The position numbers were made by a program, and so were the translations under genes. From Acidobacteriota bacterium (lineage in GTDB: Bacteria > Acidobacteriota > Blastocatellia > Pyrinomonadales > Pyrinomonadaceae), in assembly GCA_018269075.1 (NCBI GenBank), contig JAFDVJ010000001.1, forward strand, positions 1-46,993: a DNA stretch of 46,993 bases. Direction: 5' to 3'. Shown here piece after piece: positions 30,875 through 40,200 of this stretch. The notes under the pieces are model-generated. The model was not told where the DNA came from. It worked only from the letters and a program-made list of their open reading frames with translations, and did no database searches. Each line of letters begins with the position of its first letter. Positions within the stretch are counted from its first letter, which is position 1.

Positions 30875-32911
30875 TTACTTTTTCTCGGGCGGTGCGCAGA
30901 AACCGGCGGCCGGATTCTGCGCGCAGATGTAGTTTTTGAGCGCGTCGATCTCGGACTGCTGGCGCTCGATGATTTTCCTCTGCTCGTCGATCTGTTTCTG
31001 CTGTTCCTGAATGGCGTTGACGGCGACGACGGCGACGCGGTCGTATTTGACGCCCTCGGTCTCGCCGCGCTCGTTCGTCGTCGTCAAAAGCGGCTCGACG
31101 GCGGCGACCTCCTCGGCGACGAGCCCGAAATCGCGCTGCCCGCCGGCCTTCCACGTGAACGCGACCGGCCGCAGGCGTTTGATCAGATCGAGACCGGGCG
31201 CGAACGATACGACGTTTTCCTTGTAGCGGATCGACGACGAGCAGGTCGCGACTTCGTTCGAGGCGTTGCGGCAGAGCGCGGTCGCGCCGGCCGCGCCGAG
31301 AAAGTTGAGCCGCAGCGTTCCGCCCGGGTTGATGACGACCTGGTTGCCGCCGTTGTTTTCGCGAAAGCGGATCTCGCCGCCGGTCGGCCGGTTGATGAGC
31401 AGGATGCCGTTGCCGTCGTCGCGCAGCGCGTAGTTCGTGCAGCCGGTCATCGGTGCGTTGAATCCGATCATCACCGAACCCGTCGGACAGCCGCCGCCGC
31501 CGAAAAGAATGTTGCCGCTGTTGGTCGCGATCTGCAGCGTGCTCGTCGGCGAATTCGTTCCGATCCCGACGCTGCCGCCCGAAGCGATCGTCAATTGACT
31601 GCCGATGGCGTTTTCGCTGAAAAAGATCGCGCCGCCGGCAGCGCGATTGAAAGACAGACCGCCGCTAAAACTGGCGATCGCATAATTCGTGCAGCCGGTC
31701 ATCGGCGCGTCGAAACCGATCACGACAATGCCCGCCGGACAGCCGCCGCCGCCGAAAAGGATGTCGCCGCTGTTGGTCGAGATCTGCAGCGCGCTCGTCG
31801 GCGCGGCCGTTCCGATCCCGACGTTGACGCCGGAAGTTCCGAGCACCAGCGCGTTGCTCGCGTTGACGAACGCATTGGCCCCGAGCGCCGTCGCGTTAAA
31901 TAGATTGGACTGGCCGACATTGGCGCCGTTGCCGATCACCGTATTGCTGCTGCCCGAGGTGTTGTTGATCCCGGCTTGAAAGCCGAAAAAGGAATTTCCG
32001 CTGCCGTTGGTATTAAAGCCCGCCGCATTTCCGAAAAACGAATTGTTGTTGCCGACGAAATTAATTCCGCCCGAATTAGTGCCGAAAAAAGAGTTGTGGC
32101 TGCCGCCGGCGTTGTTGAAGCCCGACCCCGCGCCGAAAAAGGCGTTGTCGGAGCCCGTATTCGAGTTTCCGCTCCCGTTTCCGGCGAAAAGATTCGCAGG
32201 GCCCGGATTGGACAGGATCCGATTGCCGCCGAGATTGAACTGCGTCGCCGCGCCGACGATATTTCCGGTTAGCGTGCCGCCGACCGTGCCGTTGCCGGAG
32301 ATGTTGAAATTGGCCGAGCTCTGGGCCGCCGTCGCGTTCTGGATATAGTTCGCGCTGTTCGGCAGCGGGTTGCGCGCGTCGGTCAGGCGCGCGTCCGTGG
32401 TTTGGACGTATTGACTGGCCGTCACGCCGCCGAGCTGCAGGGAATTGACGGCGTTGGTCGCGTTGGTCGCGTTGGTCGCGTTGACGGCGTTGGTCGCGTT
32501 GGTTGCGTTGGTTGCGCTCGTCGCACTCGTCGCCGTGTCGGCGGTCAGACTTTTGACCGAGAACGGCGCGCTGTTGACAAGTTGGCGCGGCGCGAGCACG
32601 GTCAGCGCGCCGCCGCCCGCCGGCCGCACCCGGATTTCGAGAAAGCGGGACGCGCCCGCGGCGAACTGGTTGCCGAAATCGAGCCGGACGCCGAAAATGC
32701 CGTTCGTGACGGCGACGTTGATCAGCGTGATCGTCGAGCCGGCCTGCGCGCCGCCGGTCGCGGCGTCGAACAGGGCAAACTCGAAATCGTAATTGCCGTT
32801 GGCCGGCGCGCCCGCGTTTTTGAGGCTGCCCTGATAGGTGAACTCGGTCGTCTGCGCGCCGACCGACAGCGCCGAAAAGATCAGCGATAAACAAATTACA
32901 ATCTTCTTCAT
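30875..32911 (-). CDS. Secreted trimeric-fibre-like protein with S74 chaperone domain (678 aa)
   Basis: The ATG at 32911 overlaps the stop of the upstream small gene (ATGA), has GGGAG upstream and opens a signal peptide (MKKIVICLSLIFSALSVGAQ). A long frame upstream of it is not used. Residues 20-125 are a beta-rich head (FTYQGSLKNAGAPANGNYDFEFALFD). An ATNATNA-type low-complexity stretch follows, then rungs with NSFFGxxAGxxNT motifs typical of trimeric beta-solenoids, and GxVGIGTxxPTSxLQI units. A peptidase S74 (intramolecular chaperone of endosialidase) domain covers about 559-640 (SIRYKENV, DLIKRLRPVAFTWK, FGLVAEEV), then a short coiled coil. S74 domains trimerise fibres and usually cut themselves off at a serine just before the KEN motif (family knowledge). 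Probably a surface fibre. Second gene of the operon. Confidence 0.9.
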   Translation of the reverse strand: MKKIVICLSLIFSALSVGAQTTEFTYQGSLKNAGAPANGNYDFEFALFDAATGGAQAGSTITLINVAVTNGIFGVRLDFGNQFAAGASRFLEIRVRPAGGGALTVLAPRQLVNSAPFSVKSLTADTATSATSATNATNATNAVNATNATNATNAVNSLQLGGVTASQYVQTTDARLTDARNPLPNSANYIQNATAAQSSANFNISGNGTVGGTLTGNIVGAATQFNLGGNRILSNPGPANLFAGNGSGNSNTGSDNAFFGAGSGFNNAGGSHNSFFGTNSGGINFVGNNNSFFGNAAGFNTNGSGNSFFGFQAGINNTSGSSNTVIGNGANVGQSNLFNATALGANAFVNASNALVLGTSGVNVGIGTAAPTSALQISTNSGDILFGGGGCPAGIVVIGFDAPMTGCTNYAIASFSGGLSFNRAAGGAIFFSENAIGSQLTIASGGSVGIGTNSPTSTLQIATNSGNILFGGGGCPTGSVMIGFNAPMTGCTNYALRDDGNGILLINRPTGGEIRFRENNGGNQVVINPGGTLRLNFLGAAGATALCRNASNEVATCSSSIRYKENVVSFAPGLDLIKRLRPVAFTWKAGGQRDFGLVAEEVAAVEPLLTTTNERGETEGVKYDRVAVVAVNAIQEQQKQIDEQRKIIERQQSEIDALKNYICAQNPAAGFCAPPEKK

Positions 32912-33237
32912 TTCATTTCTCCCTGCAGAATCGTTTCTTCCTGCAAAAATATTTCGAGCGACGGCTGGCAGACGAGCAGGTGGCCGCTGCCGGTTTCGAC
33001 CGCGTGAAGCGATCCGGCGTCGATTCGCCGGATCGTTTCGCGGGTGTCGCAAGGCACGAGACTGACCGCTTCGTCGAGCGTCAGCAGCTCGACTTCCTGA
33101 CGGCAGCCGGGGCAAAAACCGCGAATTTGGCGGCCGTCACCGCGGCGGATCACGAAGACCTCGCGGCTCGTGTGGGTGATCAGGATTTTCTTCGACTTCG
33201 GGGGCATATTCTTCAAGTTTGCGAATCCGGTAAACAT
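32908..33237 (-). CDS. Small CxxC zinc-knuckle / HTH-like protein (109 aa), operon leader gene
   Basis: Best-preserved member of a three-member family in this window. The order is a basic N-terminal strand (KKILITHTSREVFVIRRG), a CPGC knuckle (Cys42/Cys45), then an excisionase-like helix-turn-helix (LTLDEAVSLVPCDTRETIRRIDAG) with a wing-like hairpin (SLHAVETGSGHLLVC) and a SLEIFLQEE tail. It is probably a small nucleic-acid-binding regulator (inference). Its stop overlaps the start of the S74 fibre gene, so the two are translationally coupled. It is divergent from the winged-helix/TPR regulator at 33464. The ATG at 33237 has no clear ribosome-binding site; an ATG 10 codons later, after TTGAAGAAT, is an alternative. 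Confidence 0.78.
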   Translation of the reverse strand: MFTGFANLKNMPPKSKKILITHTSREVFVIRRGDGRQIRGFCPGCRQEVELLTLDEAVSLVPCDTRETIRRIDAGSLHAVETGSGHLLVCQPSLEIFLQEETILQGEMK

Positions 33238-33389
33238 ATTAAAATCGGGGCCGCCGGCCGGTCGAAATCAAGTTTTTTCTTGACTTTGCGGGCAATTGAT
33301 TTACAATCAGCCTTGACGAAAATCAATCCCCTAATCGATTGCTTCCGCCAAGGCCGCTCAACGAAGCGCAATTTCGTTGCAGGATTGGT

Positions 33390-33456
33390 ATTAAAGCAGA
33401 AAGTGCGGGAAAAAGTCCTGAATTTTTTCTCCAATCTTTCTCCAATTTTTCTCCGA
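33390..33456 (-). promoter_or_regulatory. TTGGAG-array promoter, site H, between divergent genes
   Basis: Plus-strand hexamers CTCCAA (33429), CTCCAA (33440) and CTCCGA (33451) are 11 bp apart. CCTGAA (33417-33422) lies 12 bp before the first, and 21 bp further is a TTTAAT -10 box (plus strand ATTAAA, 33390-33395) directed at the small-gene/S74/giant operon. The geometry equals that of sites A-F but the hexamer is different (TTGGAG instead of CTTCAG on the gene strand). The far end of the array is 7 bp from the start codon of the regulator at 33464 and overlaps its ribosome-binding site. From the -10 to the start at 33237 is about 150 bp, longer than at the other sites. Confidence 0.65.
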
Positions 33457-33463
33457 GGGATTT

Positions 33464-35383
33464 ATGGGTAATCGAATCAGTCATTTACGGGAATTCGGCG
33501 ACTTTCGGCTCGACGCCGAAAAAAAGATTCTGTGGTATGAAAACGCGCCGGTCAATCTGCCTTTGAAGGAGATCGAGCTGCTCTGTCTGCTGACCGAACA
33601 CGGCGGCGAGGTCGTCACCAGGACGGAATTGCTCGACAAGATCTGGACGGATTCGTTCGTCGAGGAAAGCAACCTGTCGCGGCACGTCTATCTGCTCCGC
33701 AAGACGCTCAGGGACCTCGGCGAAGGCCGCGACCTGATCCAGACCGTCCCGCGCCGCGGCTACCGGTTCGCGGGCGAGGTGCGCTTTCTGACGGGCGCCG
33801 AGCTGATCATCGAAAAACGCACCGAGAGCCGGACGCTGATCGAGATCGAGGAAACGGTCGAGGAGAAAAGCGCGAGCCGGACCGCCGCCGGTTTTTTCAG
33901 CCGCGCGCGGCTGATCGTCGTCGCGCTCGTCGCCGTTGCGCTCGGCGGGCTCGCGTTCACGAGCTACCGCAATCTGGCGGCGAAAAATTCCGGTCAGATC
34001 AAATCGCTCGCCGTGCTGCCGTTCAAGACGCTCGGCGGCGCGAAGAGCGACGAACATCCGGGGCTCGGGCTGGCCGACGTCCTGATCACGCGGCTGACGA
34101 GCCTCAAAAATCTCAACGTCCGCCCGACAAGCGCGGTCGCGGCGTTTGAAAACCAGCCGGTCGATTCGGCGCTCGCCGCGCGGAAGCTCGACGTCGACGC
34201 CGTCCTCGAAGGCTCGATCTACCGCACCGAAAACAGCGTCCGCGTGACGATGCAGCTGCTCCGCGCCGGCGACGAGAAAGTGCTCTGGTCGGGCCAGTTC
34301 GAAAAGCCGCGACGCGACGAGATGAAGATTCAGGACGAGATCGCCGTTCAGGTAACGAACGCGCTCGCGATCAACCTCAACGACGGCGAGCGCCGGGCGC
34401 TGCTCAAAAACTACACCGAAAACGCCGACGCTTTCGAGCTTTACCAGCAGGGCCGGCTCGAATGGAACAAACGGAGCTGGCAGGGAATGATCGAGGCCGA
34501 AAGGCTGTTTCGCAACGCGATCGAAAAGGACCCGAACTTCGCGCTCGCCTACGTCGGGCTGGCCGACCGGCTGGCGACGACGACCGAGGCGAACGAGGCT
34601 TTTCAGTTGGTCGAAAAAGCGCTCGAGCTCGACCCGGACTGCGGCGAGGCGCACGCGACGCTCGGTTTTCTCCATATGTTTCAGCGGTGGGACTGGCCGG
34701 CCGCCGAAACGGAGCTGCGGCGTTCGGTCGAGCTCGCGCCGGGCTACGCGACCGGGCATCACTGGCTGGCGACGCTGCTCGAGATCGAGGGCCGCCACCC
34801 GGAAGCGCGGGCCGAATTCGAACGCGCGCTCGAGATCAACCCGCGGTCGCACAACCTGCTGGCCGATCTCGGACAGAATTATTATTTCGAGCGCGATTAC
34901 GCCAAAGCCGGGGAATACTGCCGGAAGGCGCTCGAAATCTACCCGGACTTCATCTTCGCCCATCAGTATCTTTTCGAAATTTACCGGCAGACGGGTCAAT
35001 TCGATCTAGCGTTCGAGGAATTTTTGAAATCGGACGAAGCCAACCACCTGCTGATCAACGAGAACGGACCGCAGAAGGAGCGGCACGAAAAATGGCTGGT
35101 CGACATTCGCGAGCTTTACCGGAAAGAGGGCTTCGAGGGATTTTTGTTGAGCCGCATCCGGGCGGCGGCGCAGACGGAACCGACTTTCGTCCCGGTCTCG
35201 CTCTTTTTCATCGCCCAATCGGAGGCCTTTCTGGGCAATAAGGAAAAAGCGCTCGACAGTCTCGAAAAAGCCTACGAAAAACGCGCGCTCTTCACGATGC
35301 CGTTCGTCAGGGTCGATCCGGTCTTCGACAACCTGCGCGGCGAACCGCGTTTTCAGGAAATACTGCGGAAAATGAATTTGTAA
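33464..35383 (+). CDS. Membrane winged-helix regulator with TolB-like and TPR domains (639 aa)
   Basis: A CadC/ToxR-like layout. An OmpR/PhoB-type winged helix (about 8-108) has recognition helix near EESNLSRHVYLLRKTL (67-82) and wing RRGYRF. One membrane span lies at about 149-168 (RLIVVALVAVALGGLAFTSY). Then comes an extracytoplasmic FlgO/TolB-N-like domain (about 179-315; SLAVLPFKTLGG, LDVDAVLEGSIYRTENSVRVTMQLL) and TPR repeats to the end (about 325-639). Such proteins bind DNA at the inner face and sense signals or partners outside (family knowledge). There is no receiver domain or catalytic motif. The ATG at 33464 has GAGGGA close upstream. It is divergent from a surface-protein operon and an 11-bp repeat array ends at its start, which suggests it controls that operon and itself (inference). 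Confidence 0.9.
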   Translation: MGNRISHLREFGDFRLDAEKKILWYENAPVNLPLKEIELLCLLTEHGGEVVTRTELLDKIWTDSFVEESNLSRHVYLLRKTLRDLGEGRDLIQTVPRRGYRFAGEVRFLTGAELIIEKRTESRTLIEIEETVEEKSASRTAAGFFSRARLIVVALVAVALGGLAFTSYRNLAAKNSGQIKSLAVLPFKTLGGAKSDEHPGLGLADVLITRLTSLKNLNVRPTSAVAAFENQPVDSALAARKLDVDAVLEGSIYRTENSVRVTMQLLRAGDEKVLWSGQFEKPRRDEMKIQDEIAVQVTNALAINLNDGERRALLKNYTENADAFELYQQGRLEWNKRSWQGMIEAERLFRNAIEKDPNFALAYVGLADRLATTTEANEAFQLVEKALELDPDCGEAHATLGFLHMFQRWDWPAAETELRRSVELAPGYATGHHWLATLLEIEGRHPEARAEFERALEINPRSHNLLADLGQNYYFERDYAKAGEYCRKALEIYPDFIFAHQYLFEIYRQTGQFDLAFEEFLKSDEANHLLINENGPQKERHEKWLVDIRELYRKEGFEGFLLSRIRAAAQTEPTFVPVSLFFIAQSEAFLGNKEKALDSLEKAYEKRALFTMPFVRVDPVFDNLRGEPRFQEILRKMNL

Positions 35384-35393
35384 AGGCCCGTTT

Positions 35394-37094
35394 TTACGGC
35401 ACGAAAGCGTTCGGCACGGGCCGGTCGGCGACGGTCCCGAACTGCCGGATCGAAACGCCGGCCGTCGAGCGGTTGATGAACCATTCGCTCGTCGCGGGCC
35501 GGAAGACGGCCGCGTCCGCGCGCCCGTCGCCGTCGTAGTCGCCCGGCGCCGGCAGATCGCCCGAAGTCCCGAACGGGAACGAAAAATACGTAAAATCTTC
35601 CGACCGGAAAACGAACCAGAAGCCGGTCGCGGGCCGGTAAAAGGCGACGTCCGGGCGCCCGTCGCCGGTGTAGTCGGCCGGGACCGGCCGGTCGGACGCG
35701 CTGCCGAACGGGAGGACGATCACGCCGTCGGTCGAGCGCCGGAGCCACCATTCGCCGGTGGCGGGCCGGAAAATCGCGGCGTCCGTCCGCCCGTCGGCGT
35801 CATAGTCGGCCGCGACCGGCAGATCGCCCGAAGTCCCGAAATTGATGAACGAGACGCCGCCCGTCGATTTGAGGACGAACCACGTGCCCGCGCCGTCCCG
35901 GTAAACGGCCGGATCGGTCCGGCCGTCGCCGTCGTAATCGCCGGGCGCGGGCGTGTCGGAAGCGATTCCGAAGGGCAGCGAGAAATACGTCAGGTTCGAC
36001 GACCGGAGAACGAACCATTCGCCGGTCGCCGGTCGAAAGACGGCGGCGTCGGTCTTGCCGTCGCCGTCGTAGTCGCCGGGCACGATCCGGTCCGTGGCCG
36101 TTCCGAACTGGCGCACGCGCACCGCGGCGTCGGACGAGCGCTGATACCACCATTGCCCGGCCGCCGGGCGGTAGATCGAGACGTCCGTTTTCCAGTCGCC
36201 GTCGAAATCGGCGGCGACGGCCGCCGGCGGCAGGATCTCGCGGATCGTCGTCCCGGTCGCGGCATTGCCGAGATACGGCAGACCGAAAACGTCCTCGATC
36301 GTCCGCAGCATATCGTAGTGATTAAAGTTTCCCGCGATCGTTTTATTGTGCAGCCACGGCGCGGCCGCCGCGGTGTAGATATGGCCGCCGCCATTGACGG
36401 CCGTCGTGCCCTCGTCGAACGTGACGATCAGCAGCGTGTGGGCGAAATCCGGGCTGTTCGCGACGAGCGGGAGAAACTGCTGCAGAAAGGCGTCGCCCTG
36501 CGCGGTCGTCCCGTCGTGCATATTGTTGGTCTGGTTCGGGACGACGAGCGCGAAATCGACCGTCGGGTCGAAATCGGCGAGCGGCCGGACGTTGGCGCAT
36601 TCGACCGGATTGGCCGTCACGCTCTGAAAGGTCATCGCCGGGTTGTGCTTGCGCACATACAAACCGCCGACGCCGGGGCCGTCCGCGCCGGCCGTCGCGT
36701 CGATGTCCTCGTCGAAGCAGTTTCCCGGAAAATTCTGGGCGAAGACGCGCCACGACCGGCCGGCGGCGCTCATTTGCTTGGCGAGATTGTCGACCGTCGC
36801 GGGGAAACTGTAATGACCGTCGTCGAGGATGTTCTGCGTCGAGCCGGAAAAAGCGGCGACGTAATTCGGCTCGGACGGGTGCGAGACGCCGTAGAAATTC
36901 GTGAAATTCGCGTTGTCGGCGGCAAAATTCGCGAAGGTCGGCGCGGTCGCCGGCGTGATCGCCTCCGTCTCGCGGTTCTCGAACCAGACCCAGACGACGT
37001 GCCGGATTTGGCCCGCCGCCGGCACGGCGAAAGCGACCGTCGAGAGGAGCGTCAAAATCGGAATCAGGCACAGCGGCCGAAGGTTTTTCATCAT
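35394..37094 (-). CDS. Secreted phosphoesterase-family protein with six FG-GAP-like repeats (566 aa)
   Basis: After a signal peptide (about 1-28) residues 30-295 resemble the phosphoesterase/acid phosphatase family in the alkaline-phosphatase superfamily. HVVWVWFENRE holds the first metal-ligand region, SHPSEPNYVAAFSGST the next, and HTLLIVTFDEG, NGGGHIYTAAAAPWL and NHYDMLRTIEDVFGLP the others. Likely substrates are phosphate esters outside the cell; specificity is unknown. Residues 297-566 are six repeats of about 45 residues (DYDGDGxTDxAVFRPATGEW...S...FG..xDxPVPGD), the same tail type as in the 400-, 408- and 963-residue proteins. The start is ATG 37094, or 37091 one codon later, with AGGA upstream. 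It is convergent with the winged-helix/TPR regulator, whose stop is 10 bp away. Confidence 0.88.
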   Translation of the reverse strand: MMKNLRPLCLIPILTLLSTVAFAVPAAGQIRHVVWVWFENRETEAITPATAPTFANFAADNANFTNFYGVSHPSEPNYVAAFSGSTQNILDDGHYSFPATVDNLAKQMSAAGRSWRVFAQNFPGNCFDEDIDATAGADGPGVGGLYVRKHNPAMTFQSVTANPVECANVRPLADFDPTVDFALVVPNQTNNMHDGTTAQGDAFLQQFLPLVANSPDFAHTLLIVTFDEGTTAVNGGGHIYTAAAAPWLHNKTIAGNFNHYDMLRTIEDVFGLPYLGNAATGTTIREILPPAAVAADFDGDWKTDVSIYRPAAGQWWYQRSSDAAVRVRQFGTATDRIVPGDYDGDGKTDAAVFRPATGEWFVLRSSNLTYFSLPFGIASDTPAPGDYDGDGRTDPAVYRDGAGTWFVLKSTGGVSFINFGTSGDLPVAADYDADGRTDAAIFRPATGEWWLRRSTDGVIVLPFGSASDRPVPADYTGDGRPDVAFYRPATGFWFVFRSEDFTYFSFPFGTSGDLPAPGDYDGDGRADAAVFRPATSEWFINRSTAGVSIRQFGTVADRPVPNAFVP

Positions 37095-37101
37095 AAAGAT
37101 T

Positions 37102-37280
37102 GTCCTGAGTCCTGAGTCTTGAGTCGGATTGACGACGTGCGGCCACGCTTGCCGGAAGACGCGGCGCGCATCAGTTCGGCAAGCTTTTTCAAGAGCCGTC
37201 GACTCCGAAACCCCTGACCCGAAAACTCAAAACTTCAAAACCGAGGACTCAAGACTCAAGACTTCAGACTCAAGACTCCT
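37102..37280. repeat. Inverted pair of heptamer repeats between genes
   Basis: GTCCTGA, GTCCTGA, GTCTTGA, GTCGGAT (37102-37129) face GACTCAA, GACTCAA, GACTTCA, GACTCAA, GACTCCT (37246-37280). The arms are complementary. The right arm abuts the stop codon of the Kgd gene and the left arm lies just upstream of the phosphoesterase start codon. Confidence 0.85.
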
Positions 37281-40200
37281 CAGGCCCCGGCGGGCGCGAT
37301 CTTTTCCGGGATTTCGGGCGCGCTCGTCGGCGAGACCTCGTCCGAATCCCCGAGCAGCGCGTCGCGGACGATCTTTTCCTGTTCGAGATGATGGATCGAA
37401 TAGCTGCCCGTCGCCGGCGAGGCCGAGGCCGCGCGGCCGACGTAGCGCAATTTGAGCGCGCCGCGGATCTCTTCGAGCCGTTCGCGGACGAACGCCCAGC
37501 CGCCCATATTGCGCGGCTCTTCCTGCGTCCAGAAAAGCTCCGTCGCGTTCGGGTACGACGCGAAAAGCTCCGCGAGCCGCGATTTCGGGAACGGGTAGAA
37601 CTGTTCGAGCCGGAGGATCGCGACGCGGTCGTCCGCCGCGGTCGCGCGGCCGGCGTCGAGATCGTAAAAGACCTTGCCCGAGCAGAGGACGATCCGTTTG
37701 ACCTTCGATTTGTCCGTGATCTTCGCGTCGTCGAGCACCGGGTTGAAGCCGCCCGTCGTCAGCTCGCCGGTCGTCGAGGTGGCCGCCGGCAGCCGCAAAA
37801 GGCTTTTCGGCGTCATCACGATCAGCGGCCGGACGGTTTCCTGCCGGACCTGGCGGCGGAGCAGGTGGAAATACTGCGCCGGCGTCGTCGGGTTGCAGAC
37901 CTGCAGATTGTTTTCCGCGCAGAGCTGCAGATAGCGTTCGAGCCGCGCCGACGAATGCTCCGGGCCCTGACCCTCGTAGCCGTGCGGCAAGAGCATCACG
38001 AGCCGGTTCTTCTGCTGCCATTTGTCTTCCGAGGCCGAGATATACTGGTCGATGATGACCTGCGCGCCGTTCGAGAAATCGCCGAACTGCGCCTCCCACA
38101 TCACGAGCATCTCGGGCGCGTTGAAGGCGTACCCGTATTCGAAGCCGAGGACGGCGTTTTCCGAGAGCGAACTGTCGTAGACCTGAAAACGGGCGAGCGG
38201 GTTGTCGTCCGAGCGCAACTCGCCGAGCGGCGACCACATCGCGCCGGTGATCGTGTCGTACATCAGCGCGTGCCGCTGCGAGAACGTGCCGCGCCCCGAA
38301 TCCTGACCGCTCAGACGGACGCGGCGGCCTTCGAGGACGAGCGAGCCGAAACAGACGGCCTCGGCAAAGCCCCAGTCCATCGGCACTTCGCCGGTGCCCA
38401 TCTTCGCGCGGCGGGCGAGCTGGCCGACCATTTTCGGGTTGATCTGAAAATCCGCGGGGACGAGCGAGATCTTTTGGGCGATCGTCTGCAGAACCTCCTG
38501 GGTGATCGGCGTCTCGAGCACCGCCGAGCCGTCGTCTTCCGGCTGCGGCGCGGGCAGTTCGGCGCGTTTCGGCTTTTCGGTCGCGATCTTTTTGGCGCGT
38601 TCGAGAATGCCCTCGTATTTGCCGACGATCTCGTCGGTCATCGCCTTGAGGTCTTCATTCGAGATAATACCCTCGCGGATCAGCTGCTCGGCGTAGAGAT
38701 GCCGCGTGCCGGGATGCGCCTTGACGCGGGCGTACATCACGGGCTGCGTGTAGCTCGGCTCGTCGCCCTCGTTGTGGCCGAGACGGCGGAAGCCGACGAC
38801 GTCGAGGACGACGTCCTTGTTGAATTTCTGCCGGTAGTCGAGCGCGATCTTGACCGTCCGGAAAGCGGCTTCGGGATCGTCGCCGTTGATGTGAAAGATC
38901 GGCGTCTGCGTGATCTGCGCGGCGTCGGTCGAGTAGATCGACGAGCGCGACGCCTCGGGCGAGGTCGTAAAGCCGATCTGGTTGTTGATCACGAAATGGA
39001 TCGTTCCGCCGGTGCGGTAGCCGCGCAGATTCGCCAATTGCAGCGTTTCCATCACGATGCCCTGACCGGCGAACGCCGCGTCGCCGTGGAGCAGCACCGG
39101 CAGCACGCGGTCGTTGACCGCATCGCGCCACGAGGCGTCGGCCTCTTCGCCCTTCAAAAGCTGATCCTGCCGCGCGCGCGCCATTCCCTCGACGACCGGG
39201 TCGACGAATTCGAGGTGCGACGGGTTCGACGAGAGGATGATCTTGACGTCGCGGCCGCTCACGGATTTCCGCGTGCCGATCGCGCCCTGATGATATTTGA
39301 CGTCGCCCTCGTCGGCCGGAAAGCTCGGGTGCGACGTGCCCTCGAAGATCGTGAAGATGCGCTCGGCCATCGTGTCGTCGACGATGTTCGAGAGCACGTT
39401 CAGCCGGCCGCGGTGCGCCATCCCGACGAAAATCTCCTCGACGCCCTTCGCCGACGCGTTTTCGACGAGCTGGTCGAGCATCGGGATCACCGTCTCGCAG
39501 CCTTCGAGTGAGAAGCGTTTCTGGCCGAGATATTTTTTATGGAGAAACTGCTCGAACTGTTCGGCCTCGATCAGCTTCGTGAGCAGCGCCTTTTTGATCT
39601 CGACCGGCAGCGGCTCGGTGTCGACGAACTGCTCGCGGACCTGCTGGCGGATCCAGTCCTTTTCGTCCTTGCTCTGGATGTGGCGGTACTCGATGCCGAC
39701 CTTGCCGGCATAGGCTTTCTGGAGGATGTCGAGAATCCGCCGGAGCGTCGCGGTCCGCTCGCCGTGCATCCCGCCGGTGATGAACTCGCGGTCGAGGTCC
39801 CAGATCGTCAGGCCGTAGTTTTCGATGTCGAGCTCGGCCGCGCGAAACGACGTCATATTGAGCGGGTCGATGTCGGCGAGCAGGTGGCCGCGGATCCGGT
39901 AGGCGTTGATCAATTGCAGGACGTTCGCCTGTTTTTCGGCCTGCTCGGCGGCGCGGTCGCTAAAGAGCGACGGGTTGTGGTCCTGCGCCCAGCGCATCGG
40001 CGGGTAGTTGATGCCGAGGTCGGCGAAGATCTCGTCGTAGAACGAATGCTTGCCGACGATGAACTCGTGGATTTTCGCGAGGAACAGACCGCTTTCCGCG
40101 CCCTGGATGACGCGGTGATCGTAGGTCGAGGTCAGCGTGATGACTTTGCTGATGCCCAATTGCGAGAGCGCGGCCGGCGTCATCGCCTGATATTCGGCCG

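Noticed and set aside
32440..32540. GTTGGTCGC-type tandem repeat as a non-coding repeat
   Set aside because: It is in frame within the S74 fibre gene and encodes the ATNATNA low-complexity stretch.
32912..33115. N-terminal extension of 68 codons of the S74 fibre gene
   Set aside because: It overlaps the small HTH gene out of frame, lacks a signal peptide at its start, and the ATG at 32911 has both a ribosome-binding site and a signal peptide.
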